Assembly (NCBI RefSeq): GCF_013155365.1
Contig: NZ_JABJRA010000001.1
Coordinates: 310,001 to 374,000 of the forward strand
Source of the DNA: Nocardioides sp. zg-DK7169
Lineage (GTDB): Bacteria > Actinomycetota > Actinomycetes > Propionibacteriales > Nocardioidaceae
Direction: 5' to 3'
Length of the DNA stretch: 64,000 nucleotides
Shown here: piece after piece, positions 32,129 to 41,153 of the stretch
Layout: every line of letters starts with the position of its first letter
How positions within the stretch are numbered: position 1 is the stretch's first letter
The notes under the pieces: generated by a model
What the model was told of the DNA's origin: nothing
What the model saw: only the letters and a program-made list of their open reading frames with translations
Database searches by the model: none
Position numbers and translations under genes: made by a program

Positions 32129-33178
32129 ATGACTCGCCCGCTCCAGCTCGGCCTCGACACCTTCGGCGACGTGACCGTCGACGAGGACGGACGTCCGCTC
32201 CCCCATGCCCAGGTCGTCCGCGACGTCGTCGAGCAGGGGGTGCTGGCCGAGCGCGTCGGGCTCGACGTGTTCAACGTCGGGGAGCACCACCGCGACGACT
32301 ACGCCATCTCCGCCCCGGACGTCGTGCTGGCCGCGATCGCCGCGCGCACCGAGCGGATCACGCTCGGCACCGCGGTGACCGTCCTCAGCTCCGAGGACCC
32401 GGTGCGGGTCTACGAGCGCTTCGCGACCATCGACGCGATCTCGCACGGACGCGCGGAGGTCACCCTCGGACGTGGCTCGTTCACCGAGTCCTTCCCGCTC
32501 TTCGGCTTCGACCTCGCCGACTACGAGGTGCTCTTCGAGGAGAAGCTCGACCTGTTCACCGCCCTGCGCTCCGAGGGCCCGGTCACCTGGCAGGGGACCA
32601 CCCGCCGCCCGCTCGTCGACGCGCAGGTGTACCCGCGCACCGATCGCGGCTCGCTGCCGGCCTGGGTCGCGGTCGGCGGCTCCCCGGAGTCCGTCGTACG
32701 CGCGGCGCGCCACCGGCTGCCGCTCATGCTCGCGATCATCGGCGGGGAGGCGGCCCGCTTCGCGCCGTTCACCGACCTCTACCGGCGCGCGCTGGCCCAG
32801 CTCGGCTCGCCCGAGCTCCCGATCGGGGTCCACTCCCCCGGCTTCGTGGCGGGGACCGATGCCGAGGCGCGCGAGATCCTCTTCCCGCACTTCAAGGCCA
32901 ACCGCGACCGGATCGGCCGCGAGCGCGGCTGGCCGCCGGCCTCGCGTGCCGACTTCGAGCGGGAGGCCGACCACGGCGCCCTGGTCGTCGGCTCGCCCGA
33001 GACGGTCGCCGCGAAGATCGCCGACACCGTGCGCGTGCTCGGGCTGAGCCGCTTCGACCTGAAGTACAGCAACGGGCCGCTGCCGCACGCGCACCTGATG
33101 CGCTGCATCGAGCTGTACGGCACCGAGGTGGCGCCGCGGGTGCGCGAGCTGCTCGCGCAGCCCTCCCCCGCGCGCTGA
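32129..33178 (+). CDS. LLM-class flavin-dependent oxidoreductase
   Basis: A 349-residue luciferase-like monooxygenase or F420-dependent enzyme. The TIM-barrel pattern includes FNVGEHHRDDY near the start, TVLSSEDPVRVYERFATIDAIS and the GRGSF loop, typical of this broad family. The cofactor (FMN or F420) and substrate cannot be told from the sequence. The ATG at 32129 has AGAAGGAG 6 nt upstream. A partial palindrome, TTGA-N4-TCAA, in the short gap upstream might be an operator. Confidence 0.82.
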   Translation: MTRPLQLGLDTFGDVTVDEDGRPLPHAQVVRDVVEQGVLAERVGLDVFNVGEHHRDDYAISAPDVVLAAIAARTERITLGTAVTVLSSEDPVRVYERFATIDAISHGRAEVTLGRGSFTESFPLFGFDLADYEVLFEEKLDLFTALRSEGPVTWQGTTRRPLVDAQVYPRTDRGSLPAWVAVGGSPESVVRAARHRLPLMLAIIGGEAARFAPFTDLYRRALAQLGSPELPIGVHSPGFVAGTDAEAREILFPHFKANRDRIGRERGWPPASRADFEREADHGALVVGSPETVAAKIADTVRVLGLSRFDLKYSNGPLPHAHLMRCIELYGTEVAPRVRELLAQPSPAR

Positions 33179-33199
33179 CCGGGTCTCAGCCCAGCGCGC
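33170..33199. terminator. Inverted repeat between LLM oxidoreductase and L,D-transpeptidase
   Basis: GCGCGCTG (33170-33177) pairs with CAGCGCGC (33192-33199). It covers the plus-strand stop and surrounds the minus-strand stop, so it can serve both convergent genes. The 14-nt loop weakens it. Confidence 0.5.
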
Positions 33200-34424
33200 T
33201 GCCGTCGCGGTACTCGGCGAAGGGCAGGTTCCAGTCGCCCCAGCCGTTCTCGACGGTCATGGGGCGGTCGGTGCCGACGTACTCCACGACGTCGCCGCGG
33301 CGCGACTGGGCGTAGAGCCAGGCGGCGTCCGCGGTGCTCATGCCGGTGCACCCGTGGCTGACGTTGGCGCTGCCCTGGGACCCGACCGACCAGGGGGCCG
33401 CGTGGATGAACTCCCCCGAGGTCGTGAGCCGCATCGCCCACTGCACGTTGTCGATGTCGTAGGAGTCGGCGCTGCCGGCGGCGATGCCGACGGTCTCGGA
33501 GTTCATCCGGCGGCTCTCGGACTTCTCCATGATCACCTTGACGCCGGAGCGGGTGGTGAACCCCTCCTTGCCGGTGGTGATGGGGAAGGTCCGGACCAGG
33601 CTGCCGTTGGTGAACACCCGCATCTGGTGGGCGGCGGCGTCCACGCGGTAGACGTGGGCGTCGCCGACCTCGAACGCGAGCCGTCGGCTCTCCTGGCCGT
33701 AGATCCCGCCGCCCGCCGGGAGGCTGTTGACGTCGATGTCGACGCTGACCCGGGTGCCCGGGCGCCAGTACTTCCTGGGCCGCCACCGCGCCTCGGTGGC
33801 GGACATCCAGTGCCAGGAACCGGCCTGCTGCGGCTCCGAGCGCACCGTCATGTGCTTCTCGAAGGTGGCCTGGTCGGTGACGGGGACGTCGAAGGTGACC
33901 ACCACCGGCATCCCGATCCCGACGGTCTCGCCGTCCAGCGGCGCGACCGAGGCGAAGGTCTGCTCGGCGAGGCTCAGCGCGCGGGTGCGGAAGGACCGCG
34001 ACTCCGCGACCCGCTCGCCGGCGCCGTCGCTGCCCACGACCCGCAGCGTGTACGCCGTGCCCGGCTCGAGGCGCGCGGAGGCCCGCCAGGCGGAGCCGTC
34101 GTCGGTGAGGCGCCCGGGGACCTGCCGCTCGCCGGCGCTCAGGCGGACCCGGCTCAGCCGGCCGTGCTCGGCGCCGACCTCGACGACGCGGTCCACGGGG
34201 ACCTCGCGCGCGTCGCGGCGGACGTTGGCGGTGAGCCGCAGGGCGGGGAGCTCCGCGGCCGCGACGCCCTGGCCCGGGCCGCCCGGGGCGTCGGTGTCGG
34301 TGCCGTCGGAGGCGTCGCAGGCGGCACCGGTGAGGGCGACGAGCGAGAGCAGGAGCGCCGCGGTCGCGACGGACCGCGTGCGGGCGGTGCCGCGACGACG
34401 CAGGGGCGAGGGCTGGGCGGTCAT
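33186..34424 (-). CDS. Lipoprotein L,D-transpeptidase (YkuD domain)
   Basis: A 412-residue lipoprotein that would make 3-3 peptidoglycan cross-links at the cell surface. The lipobox LTGAAC follows a basic n-region and hydrophobic helix; two Ig-like domains follow (about 50-280), and the C-terminal YkuD domain has the catalytic motif SHGCTGMS with the nucleophilic Cys. The layout matches Ldt enzymes of mycobacteria such as LdtMt2. The ATG has GGAGAA 7 nt upstream. Upstream in-frame codons are in a poorly coding stretch. Confidence 0.93.
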   Translation of the reverse strand: MTAQPSPLRRRGTARTRSVATAALLLSLVALTGAACDASDGTDTDAPGGPGQGVAAAELPALRLTANVRRDAREVPVDRVVEVGAEHGRLSRVRLSAGERQVPGRLTDDGSAWRASARLEPGTAYTLRVVGSDGAGERVAESRSFRTRALSLAEQTFASVAPLDGETVGIGMPVVVTFDVPVTDQATFEKHMTVRSEPQQAGSWHWMSATEARWRPRKYWRPGTRVSVDIDVNSLPAGGGIYGQESRRLAFEVGDAHVYRVDAAAHQMRVFTNGSLVRTFPITTGKEGFTTRSGVKVIMEKSESRRMNSETVGIAAGSADSYDIDNVQWAMRLTTSGEFIHAAPWSVGSQGSANVSHGCTGMSTADAAWLYAQSRRGDVVEYVGTDRPMTVENGWGDWNLPFAEYRDGSALG

Positions 34425-34498
34425 GCGTTCTCCGTGGATCCGGGGGTCGGGTGAGGCGGGGCGGCGACCGGGGAGGACCGGATCCGAGATGCCCGAAG

Positions 34499-34527
34499 GC
34501 CCCCGTGCGTCTGAGACGCACGGGGGC
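34499..34527. terminator. Terminator of the ctaC-ctaD-ctaF operon
   Basis: A perfect 13-bp stem, GCCCCCGTGCGTC (34499-34511) and GACGCACGGGGGC (34515-34527), with loop TGA, 28 bp after the ctaF stop on the minus strand. Confidence 0.85.
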
Positions 34528-34554
34528 CCGCAGAAGTTGCGAGTCTCGCCCAGA

Positions 34555-34971
34555 TCAGTGGGCGTGCTCACCACGGTAGTACTCGAACACCAGACCGCAC
34601 AGCGCCAACGCGCCGAGGGTGAACCCGATGATCACGAGCCACCAGGCGAGGAACGCGATGCCGACGGCGATCACGGCGACGGCGCTCGCGCACCACAGCG
34701 GCCACCAGGAGTACGGCGGGAAGAAGCCGAGCTCGCCGGCGCCCTCCACGATCTCCGCCTCCTTGCGGTCCTCGGGCCGGGGGTCCATGCGCTTGGCGTG
34801 GAAGCCCAGGTAGAGGGCCACCATGATGGCGAGGAAGGTCGCCATCGCGAGGGCCGACGTACCGGTCCAGTCGGCGCCGGTGTCGCTGGCGTCGGTGATG
34901 AGCCAGTAGGCCGGCGTGACCAGCGTGAAGAAGATCGCGCACGTGGCGAAGATCCAGGCTTCGGCCTTCAT
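34555..34971 (-). CDS. ctaF: Cytochrome c oxidase subunit 4, actinobacterial type
   Basis: A 138-residue four-helix membrane subunit (helices near 5-25, 37-57, 88-106 and 108-128) with the acidic loop RKEAEIVEGAGELGFFPPYSW that marks CtaF. It stabilises the aa3 oxidase in the supercomplex. Its ATG overlaps the ctaD stop by one base (TGATG), so translation is coupled. Confidence 0.93.
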   Translation of the reverse strand: MKAEAWIFATCAIFFTLVTPAYWLITDASDTGADWTGTSALAMATFLAIMVALYLGFHAKRMDPRPEDRKEAEIVEGAGELGFFPPYSWWPLWCASAVAVIAVGIAFLAWWLVIIGFTLGALALCGLVFEYYRGEHAH

Positions 34972-36725
34972 CAGGACTTGTCCTCCGGGGTCTCGTGGGT
35001 GCGCTGGTCGATGACCTGCTGGCGCCCGTCCATGTCGGGAGCGTCGGCGAAGCCGCCGTCACGCGCCGCCTGGTTCTCCTCCAGCTCGATCGCCGCCACC
35101 TCGGGGTGGTGCAGGTCGAACGCCGGCGACTCCGAGCGGATCCGCGGCAGGCTGGTGAAGTTGTGTCGCGGCGGCGGGCAGCTGGTGGCCCACTCCAGCG
35201 AGCGGCCCCAGCCCCACGGGTCGTCCACCTCGACCTTCGGGTTACGACGCGAGACGTAGACGTTGTAGAAGAACGGCAGCATCGAGAAGCTCAGCAGGAA
35301 CGCGCCCACCGTGGACACCTGGTTGAGGAAGGTGAAGCCGTCCTCGGGCAGGTAGTCGGCGTAGCGGCGCGGCATGCCCTCGACACCCAGCCAGTGCTGG
35401 ACCAGGAAGGTCAGGTGGAAGCCGACGAAGAGCAGCCAGAAGTGGACCTTGCCCAGGCGCTCGTCGAGCATCCGCCCGGTGAACTTGGGCCACCAGAAGT
35501 AGAAGCCGGCGAACATCGCGAACACCACGGTGCCGAACACGACGTAGTGGAAGTGCGCGACCACGAAGTAGGAGTCCGAGACGTGGAAGTCCAGCGGCGG
35601 GCTGGCGAGGATGACACCGGTCAGACCACCGAAGAGGAAGGTGGTGAGGAAGCCGATGGTCCACAGCATCGGTGTCTCGAAGGACACCGATCCGCCCCAC
35701 ATCGTGCCGATCCAGTTGAAGAACTTCACCCCGGTTGGCACCGCGATCAAGAACGTCATGCCGGAGAAGAACGGCAGGTCGACCGCTCCGGTGACGAACA
35801 TGTGGTGGGCCCACACCGCGACCGAGAGGATCGCGATGCCGAGGGTCGCGCCGACCAGGCCGACGTAGCCGAAGATCGGCTTGCGGCTGAAGACCGGCAG
35901 GATCTCCGTCGCGATGCCGAAGAACGGCAGGGCGATGATGTAGACCTCGGGGTGGCCGAAGAACCAGAACAGGTGCTGCCACAGGATCGGTCCGCCGTGC
36001 GCGGTGTCGAAGATGTGGGCCCCGAGCAGGCGGTCGGCCTCCAGGGACAGCAGCGCGCCACCGAGGATCGGGAAGGCGAGCAGCACCAGCAGGCTGGTGA
36101 TCAGCGTGTTCCAGGTGAACAGCGGCATCCGGAACATGGTCATGCCCGGGGCGCGCATGCAGATGATCGTGGTGATGAAGTTGACCGCACCGAGGATGGT
36201 GCCGATACCGGCGATGTAGAGACCCATGATCCACAGGTCACCGCCCACGCCCGGCGAGCGGACCGCGTCGGACAGCGGGGTGTAGGCGAACCACCCGAAG
36301 TCCGCCGCGCCCTGCGGGGTGAGGAAGCCGGAGGCTGCGATCAGGCCGCCGAACAGGAACAGCCAGTAGCTGAGCATGTTCATGCGGGGGAACGCCACGT
36401 CGGGCGCGCCGATCTGGATCGGCATCATCACGTTGGCGAAGCCGAAGAACAGCGGCGTCGCGAACAGCAGCAGCATGATCGTGCCGTGCATCGTGAACAG
36501 CTGGTTGTACAGCTCGTCGTTCACGACCTGCTGGCCCGGGAAGGTCAGCTCGGAGCGGATCAGCAGCGCCATCAGGCCACCGATGCAGAACCACGCGAAC
36601 GACGTGATCAGGTACATCTTGCCGATCAGCTTGTGATCGGTGGTCGTCATGATGCGGACGAGCTCACGGCCCAGCGGCTTGCGCGCCGGCTGGACGTCGA
36701 TGGCTCGTGCAGCGGTCGCGGTCAC
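34971..36725 (-). CDS. ctaD: Cytochrome c oxidase subunit I
   Basis: A 584-residue twelve-helix haem-copper oxidase subunit. FGHPEVY contains CuB ligand His258 cross-linked to Tyr262, HHMFVTG supplies the other CuB histidines, and HFHYVVFG carries the haem a and a3 ligands. It forms the proton-pumping catalytic core of the aa3 oxidase. The GTG at 36725 overlaps the ctaC stop by 4 bp (GTGA); the larger reading frame inside ctaC is rejected. The hydrophilic C-terminal tail (about 60 residues) is normal in actinobacteria. Confidence 0.97.
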   Translation of the reverse strand: MTATAARAIDVQPARKPLGRELVRIMTTTDHKLIGKMYLITSFAWFCIGGLMALLIRSELTFPGQQVVNDELYNQLFTMHGTIMLLLFATPLFFGFANVMMPIQIGAPDVAFPRMNMLSYWLFLFGGLIAASGFLTPQGAADFGWFAYTPLSDAVRSPGVGGDLWIMGLYIAGIGTILGAVNFITTIICMRAPGMTMFRMPLFTWNTLITSLLVLLAFPILGGALLSLEADRLLGAHIFDTAHGGPILWQHLFWFFGHPEVYIIALPFFGIATEILPVFSRKPIFGYVGLVGATLGIAILSVAVWAHHMFVTGAVDLPFFSGMTFLIAVPTGVKFFNWIGTMWGGSVSFETPMLWTIGFLTTFLFGGLTGVILASPPLDFHVSDSYFVVAHFHYVVFGTVVFAMFAGFYFWWPKFTGRMLDERLGKVHFWLLFVGFHLTFLVQHWLGVEGMPRRYADYLPEDGFTFLNQVSTVGAFLLSFSMLPFFYNVYVSRRNPKVEVDDPWGWGRSLEWATSCPPPRHNFTSLPRIRSESPAFDLHHPEVAAIELEENQAARDGGFADAPDMDGRQQVIDQRTHETPEDKS

Positions 36726-37636
36726 TCGGTGTCTCCCTCGTCCTCGCCCGCAAGGCCAGCCTGCGTGCGAGCGTCCTCCTGGCCCCGGAGGGGGCTGGTG
36801 CTCGTCCTGTTCGCGGCCAGCTCGGCCACGTACTCGTCGTACTGCTCGGGGCTGACGATCTCCACGTTGAACAGCATCCGCGAGTGGTAGACACCGCAGA
36901 GCTCGTAGCACTTGCCGACGTAGGTGCCCTCGGTCTTCGGGGTGACCTCGAAGTGGTTCACCCGGCCGGGGATGACGTCCATCTTCATGAGGAAGCCGGG
37001 GATGCCGAAGCTGTGGATCACGTCGGGCGAGTGCAGGTTGAACCGCGTGGTCTCGCCGACCGGAAGCACCAGCGTGGGGATGTAGGACCCCGTGCCGAGC
37101 TCCCAGACGTACTCGTCGTAGGCCCACTCGTCGTCGTTGGAGTCCTCCTCCGCGGCGTAGTCGGGCTCGCCGACACCGTGGTTGAAGGTCCAGGACCACT
37201 GCTGGGCGGTGACCTCGACGATGTTGTCGGGGGTCGGGCTCTCCTCCAGCACGGCGTTCTGCGTGCGGACGGTGTGCGCGAAGAACACAACCACCATCAT
37301 GATCGGCGCGATCGTGTAGAAGATCTCGAGCGGCAGGTTGTACCGCGTCTGGATCGGGACCTCGTCAGCGTGGCGCCGACGGTAGCGCCAGATCACGTAG
37401 AAGATCAGGCCCCACACGAGCACGCCCGTGGCGAGTGCCGCGATCCAGGCTCCCTGCCACAGGGCGAGGGTGTGCTCGCCCTGGGTGGTGGCCGGTTCGG
37501 GCATGGCGATCCGCTTGATGGCGCCCTCGTCGACAGAGCAGCCGGCGAAGGCAAGCGTGCTGGCAGCCAGGGCAGCTGGCAGGAGGACCCGGCGTGCGCC
37601 GGATTCGGCCCTGCGCCTGGGGAGTTGCAGACTCAA
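36722..37636 (-). CDS. ctaC: Cytochrome c oxidase subunit II, lipoprotein
   Basis: A CuA-containing subunit that receives electrons from QcrC. The N-terminal signal ends in the lipobox LAFAGC; two TM helices follow, then the cupredoxin domain with the CuA motif [12 protein letters not shown] (Cys, Cys, His, Met). I choose TTG 37636, giving 304 residues, because GGAAGG sits 8 nt upstream and the -10 TAGTGT at 37676-37681 would start transcription around 37669, after an alternative ATG at 37672 (316 residues). It is the first gene of ctaC-ctaD-ctaF, transcribed toward the qcr genes. Confidence 0.93.
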   Translation of the reverse strand: MSLQLPRRRAESGARRVLLPAALAASTLAFAGCSVDEGAIKRIAMPEPATTQGEHTLALWQGAWIAALATGVLVWGLIFYVIWRYRRRHADEVPIQTRYNLPLEIFYTIAPIMMVVVFFAHTVRTQNAVLEESPTPDNIVEVTAQQWSWTFNHGVGEPDYAAEEDSNDDEWAYDEYVWELGTGSYIPTLVLPVGETTRFNLHSPDVIHSFGIPGFLMKMDVIPGRVNHFEVTPKTEGTYVGKCYELCGVYHSRMLFNVEIVSPEQYDEYVAELAANRTSTSPLRGQEDARTQAGLAGEDEGDTE

Positions 37637-37675
37637 CGTCTGAGCCTTCCTCTCGGGTGGTCGTGAATACATCGC

Positions 37676-37681
37676 ACACTA
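37676..37681 (-). promoter_or_regulatory. -10 box of the ctaC operon
   Basis: TAGTGT on the minus strand, 40 nt upstream of the preferred TTG start. Its expected start site falls inside the alternative ATG, which argues for the downstream start. Confidence 0.5.
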
Positions 37682-37731
37682 TCGCGGCTGGCGGGGGACC
37701 TCGGGAGCGGGTCTCCCGGTAGGTTCCCGGT

Positions 37732-38877
37732 GTGACAAACGCCGCTGGGACGCCACAGCCGCCGCCGCGCTACTTCGACTCCGCGTCCTCAGAGCCGCTC
37801 CATCCGGCCGCCCGCGAGGTGCTCCTCGCGGCGCTCGATCGCGGGTACGCCGACCCTCGGCGTCTGCATCCCCCGGCGCGCGCGTCCCGGCTGATGCTCG
37901 ACAACGCCCGGGAAGTGGTCGCCGAGTGCCTCGGCGCGCGCCCCGACGAGGTCTCCTTCACCGCTTCCGGCACCGAGGCCGTGCACCGCGGTCTGCTCGG
38001 GCTGCTGCGGGGCCGCCGCCGCGCCGGGGACCGGCTCGTGCACGCGGCCGTCGAGCACTCCGCGGTGCTGCACGCCGCCGCCTGGGCCGGGGGCGAGCAC
38101 GTGTCGGTCCCCGTCGACCGCCACGGCCGGGTCTCCCCCGACGACTTCGTCGCGGCCTGCGCGGGGCCGGGCGTGGCCGTGGCGGCCCTCCAGGCGGCCA
38201 ACCACGAGGTGGGCACCTGCCAGCCGGTCGCCGAGGTCGCCTCCCGGATCGGGGAGGTCCCGCTGCTGGTCGACGCCTGCGCGTCGGCGGGGCGGGTGCC
38301 GCTGCCGGCGGGCTGGGCCGTGGCCGCGGCCTCCGCCCACAAGTGGGGCGGTCCGGCAGGTGTGGGCGTGCTGGCAGTCCGCAAGGGCGCACGCTGGCGC
38401 AACCCCTTCCCCGGCGACGACCGGGTCGACGAGCGCACCGCGGGGTTCGAGAACGTCCCGGCGGCGCTCGCCGCGGCGGCCGCGCTGCGCGCCGTCGTCG
38501 AGGAGCGCGCGGAGGTGGGGGCGCGCCAGCGCGCGCTCCTCGACCGGATCCGCCACGGCGTGCAGGTCGTGCCCGACGTGGAGGTCGTGGGCGACCCGGA
38601 GGACCGGCTCCCCCACGTGCTGACCTTCAGCTGTCTCTACGTCGACGGCGAGGCGCTCGTGGACCGACTCGCCCGCCACGGCTTCGCGGTCGCGAGCGGG
38701 TCGGCGTGCACCGCGTCGAGCCTGGAGCCCAGCCACGTGCTGACCGCGATGGGGGCGCTCACCCACGGCAACGTGCGCCTCTCCCTCACGCGCGACACCG
38801 ACGAGGCGGACGTCGAGCGCTTCCTCGAGGTGCTCCCCGGCGTCGTCGCCGGCATCCGCGCGGAGGCGGGGCTGTGA
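37732..38877 (+). CDS. Cysteine desulfurase family protein (NifS/IscS-like)
   Basis: A 381-residue PLP enzyme that removes sulfur from cysteine as a persulfide. Lys204 in SAHKWGGPAG binds PLP, and Cys326 in SGSACTASS is the persulfide-forming residue on the usual flexible loop. The N-terminus reads YFDSASSEP where IscS has YLDNAATTP. The GTG is 6 nt after TAGGTT, so the mRNA is probably leaderless. It overlaps a TusA-like gene by 4 bp, so the pair is a sulfur donor and carrier, perhaps for tRNA thiolation or Fe-S assembly near the oxidase operon. Confidence 0.9.
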   Translation: MTNAAGTPQPPPRYFDSASSEPLHPAAREVLLAALDRGYADPRRLHPPARASRLMLDNAREVVAECLGARPDEVSFTASGTEAVHRGLLGLLRGRRRAGDRLVHAAVEHSAVLHAAAWAGGEHVSVPVDRHGRVSPDDFVAACAGPGVAVAALQAANHEVGTCQPVAEVASRIGEVPLLVDACASAGRVPLPAGWAVAAASAHKWGGPAGVGVLAVRKGARWRNPFPGDDRVDERTAGFENVPAALAAAAALRAVVEERAEVGARQRALLDRIRHGVQVVPDVEVVGDPEDRLPHVLTFSCLYVDGEALVDRLARHGFAVASGSACTASSLEPSHVLTAMGALTHGNVRLSLTRDTDEADVERFLEVLPGVVAGIRAEAGL

Positions 38878-39131
38878 GCGAGCCGCACGAGGGGCTCGGC
38901 CCGGTGGAGCTCGAGCTGGACTGCCGCGGACAGCTGTGCCCGCTGCCCGTGATCGCGCTGGGCCGCAGGGTCGGCGAGGTCGCGGTGGGCGCGCGGGTGG
39001 CCGTCGTCGCCGACGACGTCGCCGCGCGCCACGACGTACCGGCGTGGTGCCGGATGCGCGGGCAGGAGTACGTCGGGGAGGACGTCGCCGCGGACGGCGT
39101 CCCCCGCTACGTCGTACGACGGCTCAGCTAG
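38874..39131 (+). CDS. TusA-like sulfurtransferase
   Basis: An 85-residue sulfur carrier with the CPxP motif: ELDCRGQLCPLPV puts the persulfide-carrying Cys at about residue 22, with a second Cys at 17. It receives sulfur from the desulfurase, whose stop it overlaps by 4 bp (GTGA). The partner that uses the sulfur is not in the window. Confidence 0.88.
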   Translation: MSEPHEGLGPVELELDCRGQLCPLPVIALGRRVGEVAVGARVAVVADDVAARHDVPAWCRMRGQEYVGEDVAADGVPRYVVRRLS

Positions 39132-39156
39132 GCGGGCGCAGGCGGCCCGGGAGCGC

Positions 39157-40134
39157 TCAGCGCGAGAGGTGCGGGGCGACCTCGGCCGCGGCGGCCTCGC
39201 CGTAGGAGTCCTCGAAGCGGGCCAGGAACTCCCCCAGGGTGAAGGAGTACTCCTGGGTCCCGACGGTCTCCACGACGTAGGCGGCCAGGACGCAGCCCAC
39301 CTGCGCGGCGCGCTCCAGGCCCAGGCCCCACTCGGAGGCGGCGAGGAAGCCGGCGCGGAAGGCGTCGCCGACCCCGGTCGGCTCCACGGCGCTGACGTTG
39401 CGCGCGGCGGGGACCACGATCGGCTCCTCACCGCGGCGCAGCACCCGCACGCCGTCCTTGCCCAGGGTCGTCACCTGGATGCCCACGCGGGAGAGCACCT
39501 CGTCGGCCGACCAGCCGGTCTTCTGCTCGATCAGGTGCGACTCGTACTCGTTGGTGAGCAGGATCGCGGCGCCGTCGACCAGCCGGCGGATCAGGTCGCC
39601 CTCGCCGAAGGCGAGCTGCTGGCTGGGGTCGGCGATGAAGGGGTAGCCGCGCTGGCGGCACTCCTCGGTGTGGCGCAGCATGCCGTCGGGGTCGTCGGCA
39701 CCGATGAGCACGTAGGTGGGGGCGCCGGCGGCGGCCGCGATCGGCTCGAGCTCGATCAGGCGGGCCTCGCTCATCGCGCCCGGGTAGAAGGAGGCGAACT
39801 GCGCCATCGTCGTGTCCGTGGTGCACACGAAGCGCGCGGTGTGCTTGGTGGTGGAGATGTGCACGTGGGAGCAGTCCACGCCGTGGCGCTCCAGCCAGGA
39901 GCGGTAGTCGGCGAAGTCCTCGCCGGCCGCCCCGACCAGCACCGGGCGCAGGCCCAGGCGCGCCAGGCCGAAGCAGATGTTCGGCGCCACGCCGCCGCGG
40001 CGGATCTCGAGGTCGTCGACGAGGAAGGAGACCGACAGCTTGCTCAGCTGCTCGACGACGAGGGAGTCCTCGAAGCGCCCTCCGAAGGACATCAGGTGGT
40101 CGGTGGCGATCGATCCGGCGATCAGCAGAGACAT
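39157..40134 (-). CDS. PfkB family carbohydrate/nucleoside kinase
   Basis: A 325-residue ribokinase-like enzyme, closest in pattern to actinobacterial adenosine kinase-like PfkB proteins. The segment GGVAPNICFGLARLG is PfkB signature 1, and PTGVGDAFRAGFLA is signature 2 with the catalytic Asp. The substrate cannot be set from sequence. The ATG at 40134 lies 7 nt after TAGTCT on the minus strand, so it is probably leaderless; long extensions across the divergent gene are rejected. Confidence 0.87.
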   Translation of the reverse strand: MSLLIAGSIATDHLMSFGGRFEDSLVVEQLSKLSVSFLVDDLEIRRGGVAPNICFGLARLGLRPVLVGAAGEDFADYRSWLERHGVDCSHVHISTTKHTARFVCTTDTTMAQFASFYPGAMSEARLIELEPIAAAAGAPTYVLIGADDPDGMLRHTEECRQRGYPFIADPSQQLAFGEGDLIRRLVDGAAILLTNEYESHLIEQKTGWSADEVLSRVGIQVTTLGKDGVRVLRRGEEPIVVPAARNVSAVEPTGVGDAFRAGFLAASEWGLGLERAAQVGCVLAAYVVETVGTQEYSFTLGEFLARFEDSYGEAAAAEVAPHLSR

Positions 40135-40197
40135 GGCCCGGAGACTACCGGTCGGTACCGCTGGGTCTACCCCTCGGTAGGACCTAGCGTCGATCCC

Positions 40198-40470
40198 ATG
40201 AGCGCCCTCCGCCCCACCGCCGGCCCCACCGCGCGTCTGGCCTACGACGACCTGGCCACCCTCCCCGAGATGCAGGACGACTGCCGCGCGGCCGGCGCGC
40301 ACCTGCCCGCGGCGGCCGCGGGCGGCGACCTGGCCCGCGCCGCGCGTGCGGCCGTGCGCCCGGCGCCCAGCATCCTGTTCGCCGACTACCCGACCGACTC
40401 CGCCAAGGGCCTCGAGGTCACCGAGGCCGCCCAGCGCCTGGCGAACGCCCTGCACCTGCACCTCGACTGA
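40198..40470 (+). CDS. Small conserved hypothetical protein
   Basis: A 90-residue protein I do not recognise. It is Ala-rich and acidic, has no cysteine pairs or TM helix, and ends in a helix with TEAAQRLANALHLHLD. TAGCGT ends 7 nt before the ATG, supporting a genuine leaderless gene opposite the PfkB kinase. No functional assignment is possible. Confidence 0.55.
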   Translation: MSALRPTAGPTARLAYDDLATLPEMQDDCRAAGAHLPAAAAGGDLARAARAAVRPAPSILFADYPTDSAKGLEVTEAAQRLANALHLHLD

Positions 40471-40593
40471 CCTGCCGACCCGCTCGACACGGACCACCGG
40501 TCCCCCGCGTCACGCGGACCGGACCGGACGAGCAGGGGCCCCACACCCGGCCCCGCGTCGGTGGCGCCCCCTCCCAGCTCGCCACCGACGACG

Positions 40594-40621
40594 ACAGCCC
40601 CCGCCTCTTGGCGGGGGCTGT
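40594..40621. terminator. Bidirectional terminator between hypothetical gene and erpA
   Basis: A perfect 12-bp stem, ACAGCCCCCGCC (40594-40605) and GGCGGGGGCTGT (40610-40621), with loop TCTT. It lies between convergent genes, so it can end both transcripts. The rest of the 206-bp gap holds nothing I recognise. Confidence 0.85.
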
Positions 40622-40676
40622 TGCCGTGCTGCTGTGTTCGTGGGTGCTGCTCAGGTGCTGGGCACCGTGCTGCGAC

Positions 40677-41039
40677 TCAGTGGAAGGAGTCGCCGCAGGC
40701 GCAGGAACCCGTGGCGTTCGGGTTGTCGATGGTGAAGCCCTGCTTCTCGATGCTGTCGACGAAGTCGATCATCGCGCCGTTGAGGTACGGGACGCTCATC
40801 CGGTCGACGACCACGGACACGCCGTCGAAGTCGGTCACGACGTCACCGTCGAGGGTGCGCTCGTCGAAGAAGAGCTGGTAGCGCAGGCCCGAGCAGCCAC
40901 CGGGCTGCACCGAGATCCGCAGCTGGAGGTCCTCGCGGCCCTCCTGCGCCAGCAGGCTCTTCACCTTGGCGGCCGCCACCGGGCTCAGGTTGATCTGGTC
41001 GGTACGACGCTCCGTGGTCGTGTCCACCTGCTCGGTCAT
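40677..41039 (-). CDS. erpA: A-type Fe-S cluster carrier ErpA
   Basis: A 120-residue HesB/IscA-type protein that delivers Fe-S clusters to apo-enzymes. The three ligands are Cys49 (GGCSG), Cys113 and Cys115 (GSCACGDSF). The ATG at 41039 has GGGAGC 8 nt upstream; an earlier in-frame ATG would add 9 residues without a ribosome site. A likely client is QuinA (nadA), 2 kb away, and the QcrA Rieske protein. It is monocistronic. Confidence 0.93.
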   Translation of the reverse strand: MTEQVDTTTERRTDQINLSPVAAAKVKSLLAQEGREDLQLRISVQPGGCSGLRYQLFFDERTLDGDVVTDFDGVSVVVDRMSVPYLNGAMIDFVDSIEKQGFTIDNPNATGSCACGDSFH

Positions 41040-41153
41040 GTGTGCAGCTCCCAGATAGAAAGACAAAGGGTTGGTACTCCCTCAATCGTCGCACACACCC
41101 GGATATTCCTCGCCCCTCCGCTCAGACCGGGTCGCCGACCCACTCGCGGACGC

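Noticed and set aside
36722..37199. Extended ctaD frame inside ctaC
   Set aside because: The upstream part is a shadow of ctaC; the GTGA overlap at 36722-36725 gives a normal-length subunit I.
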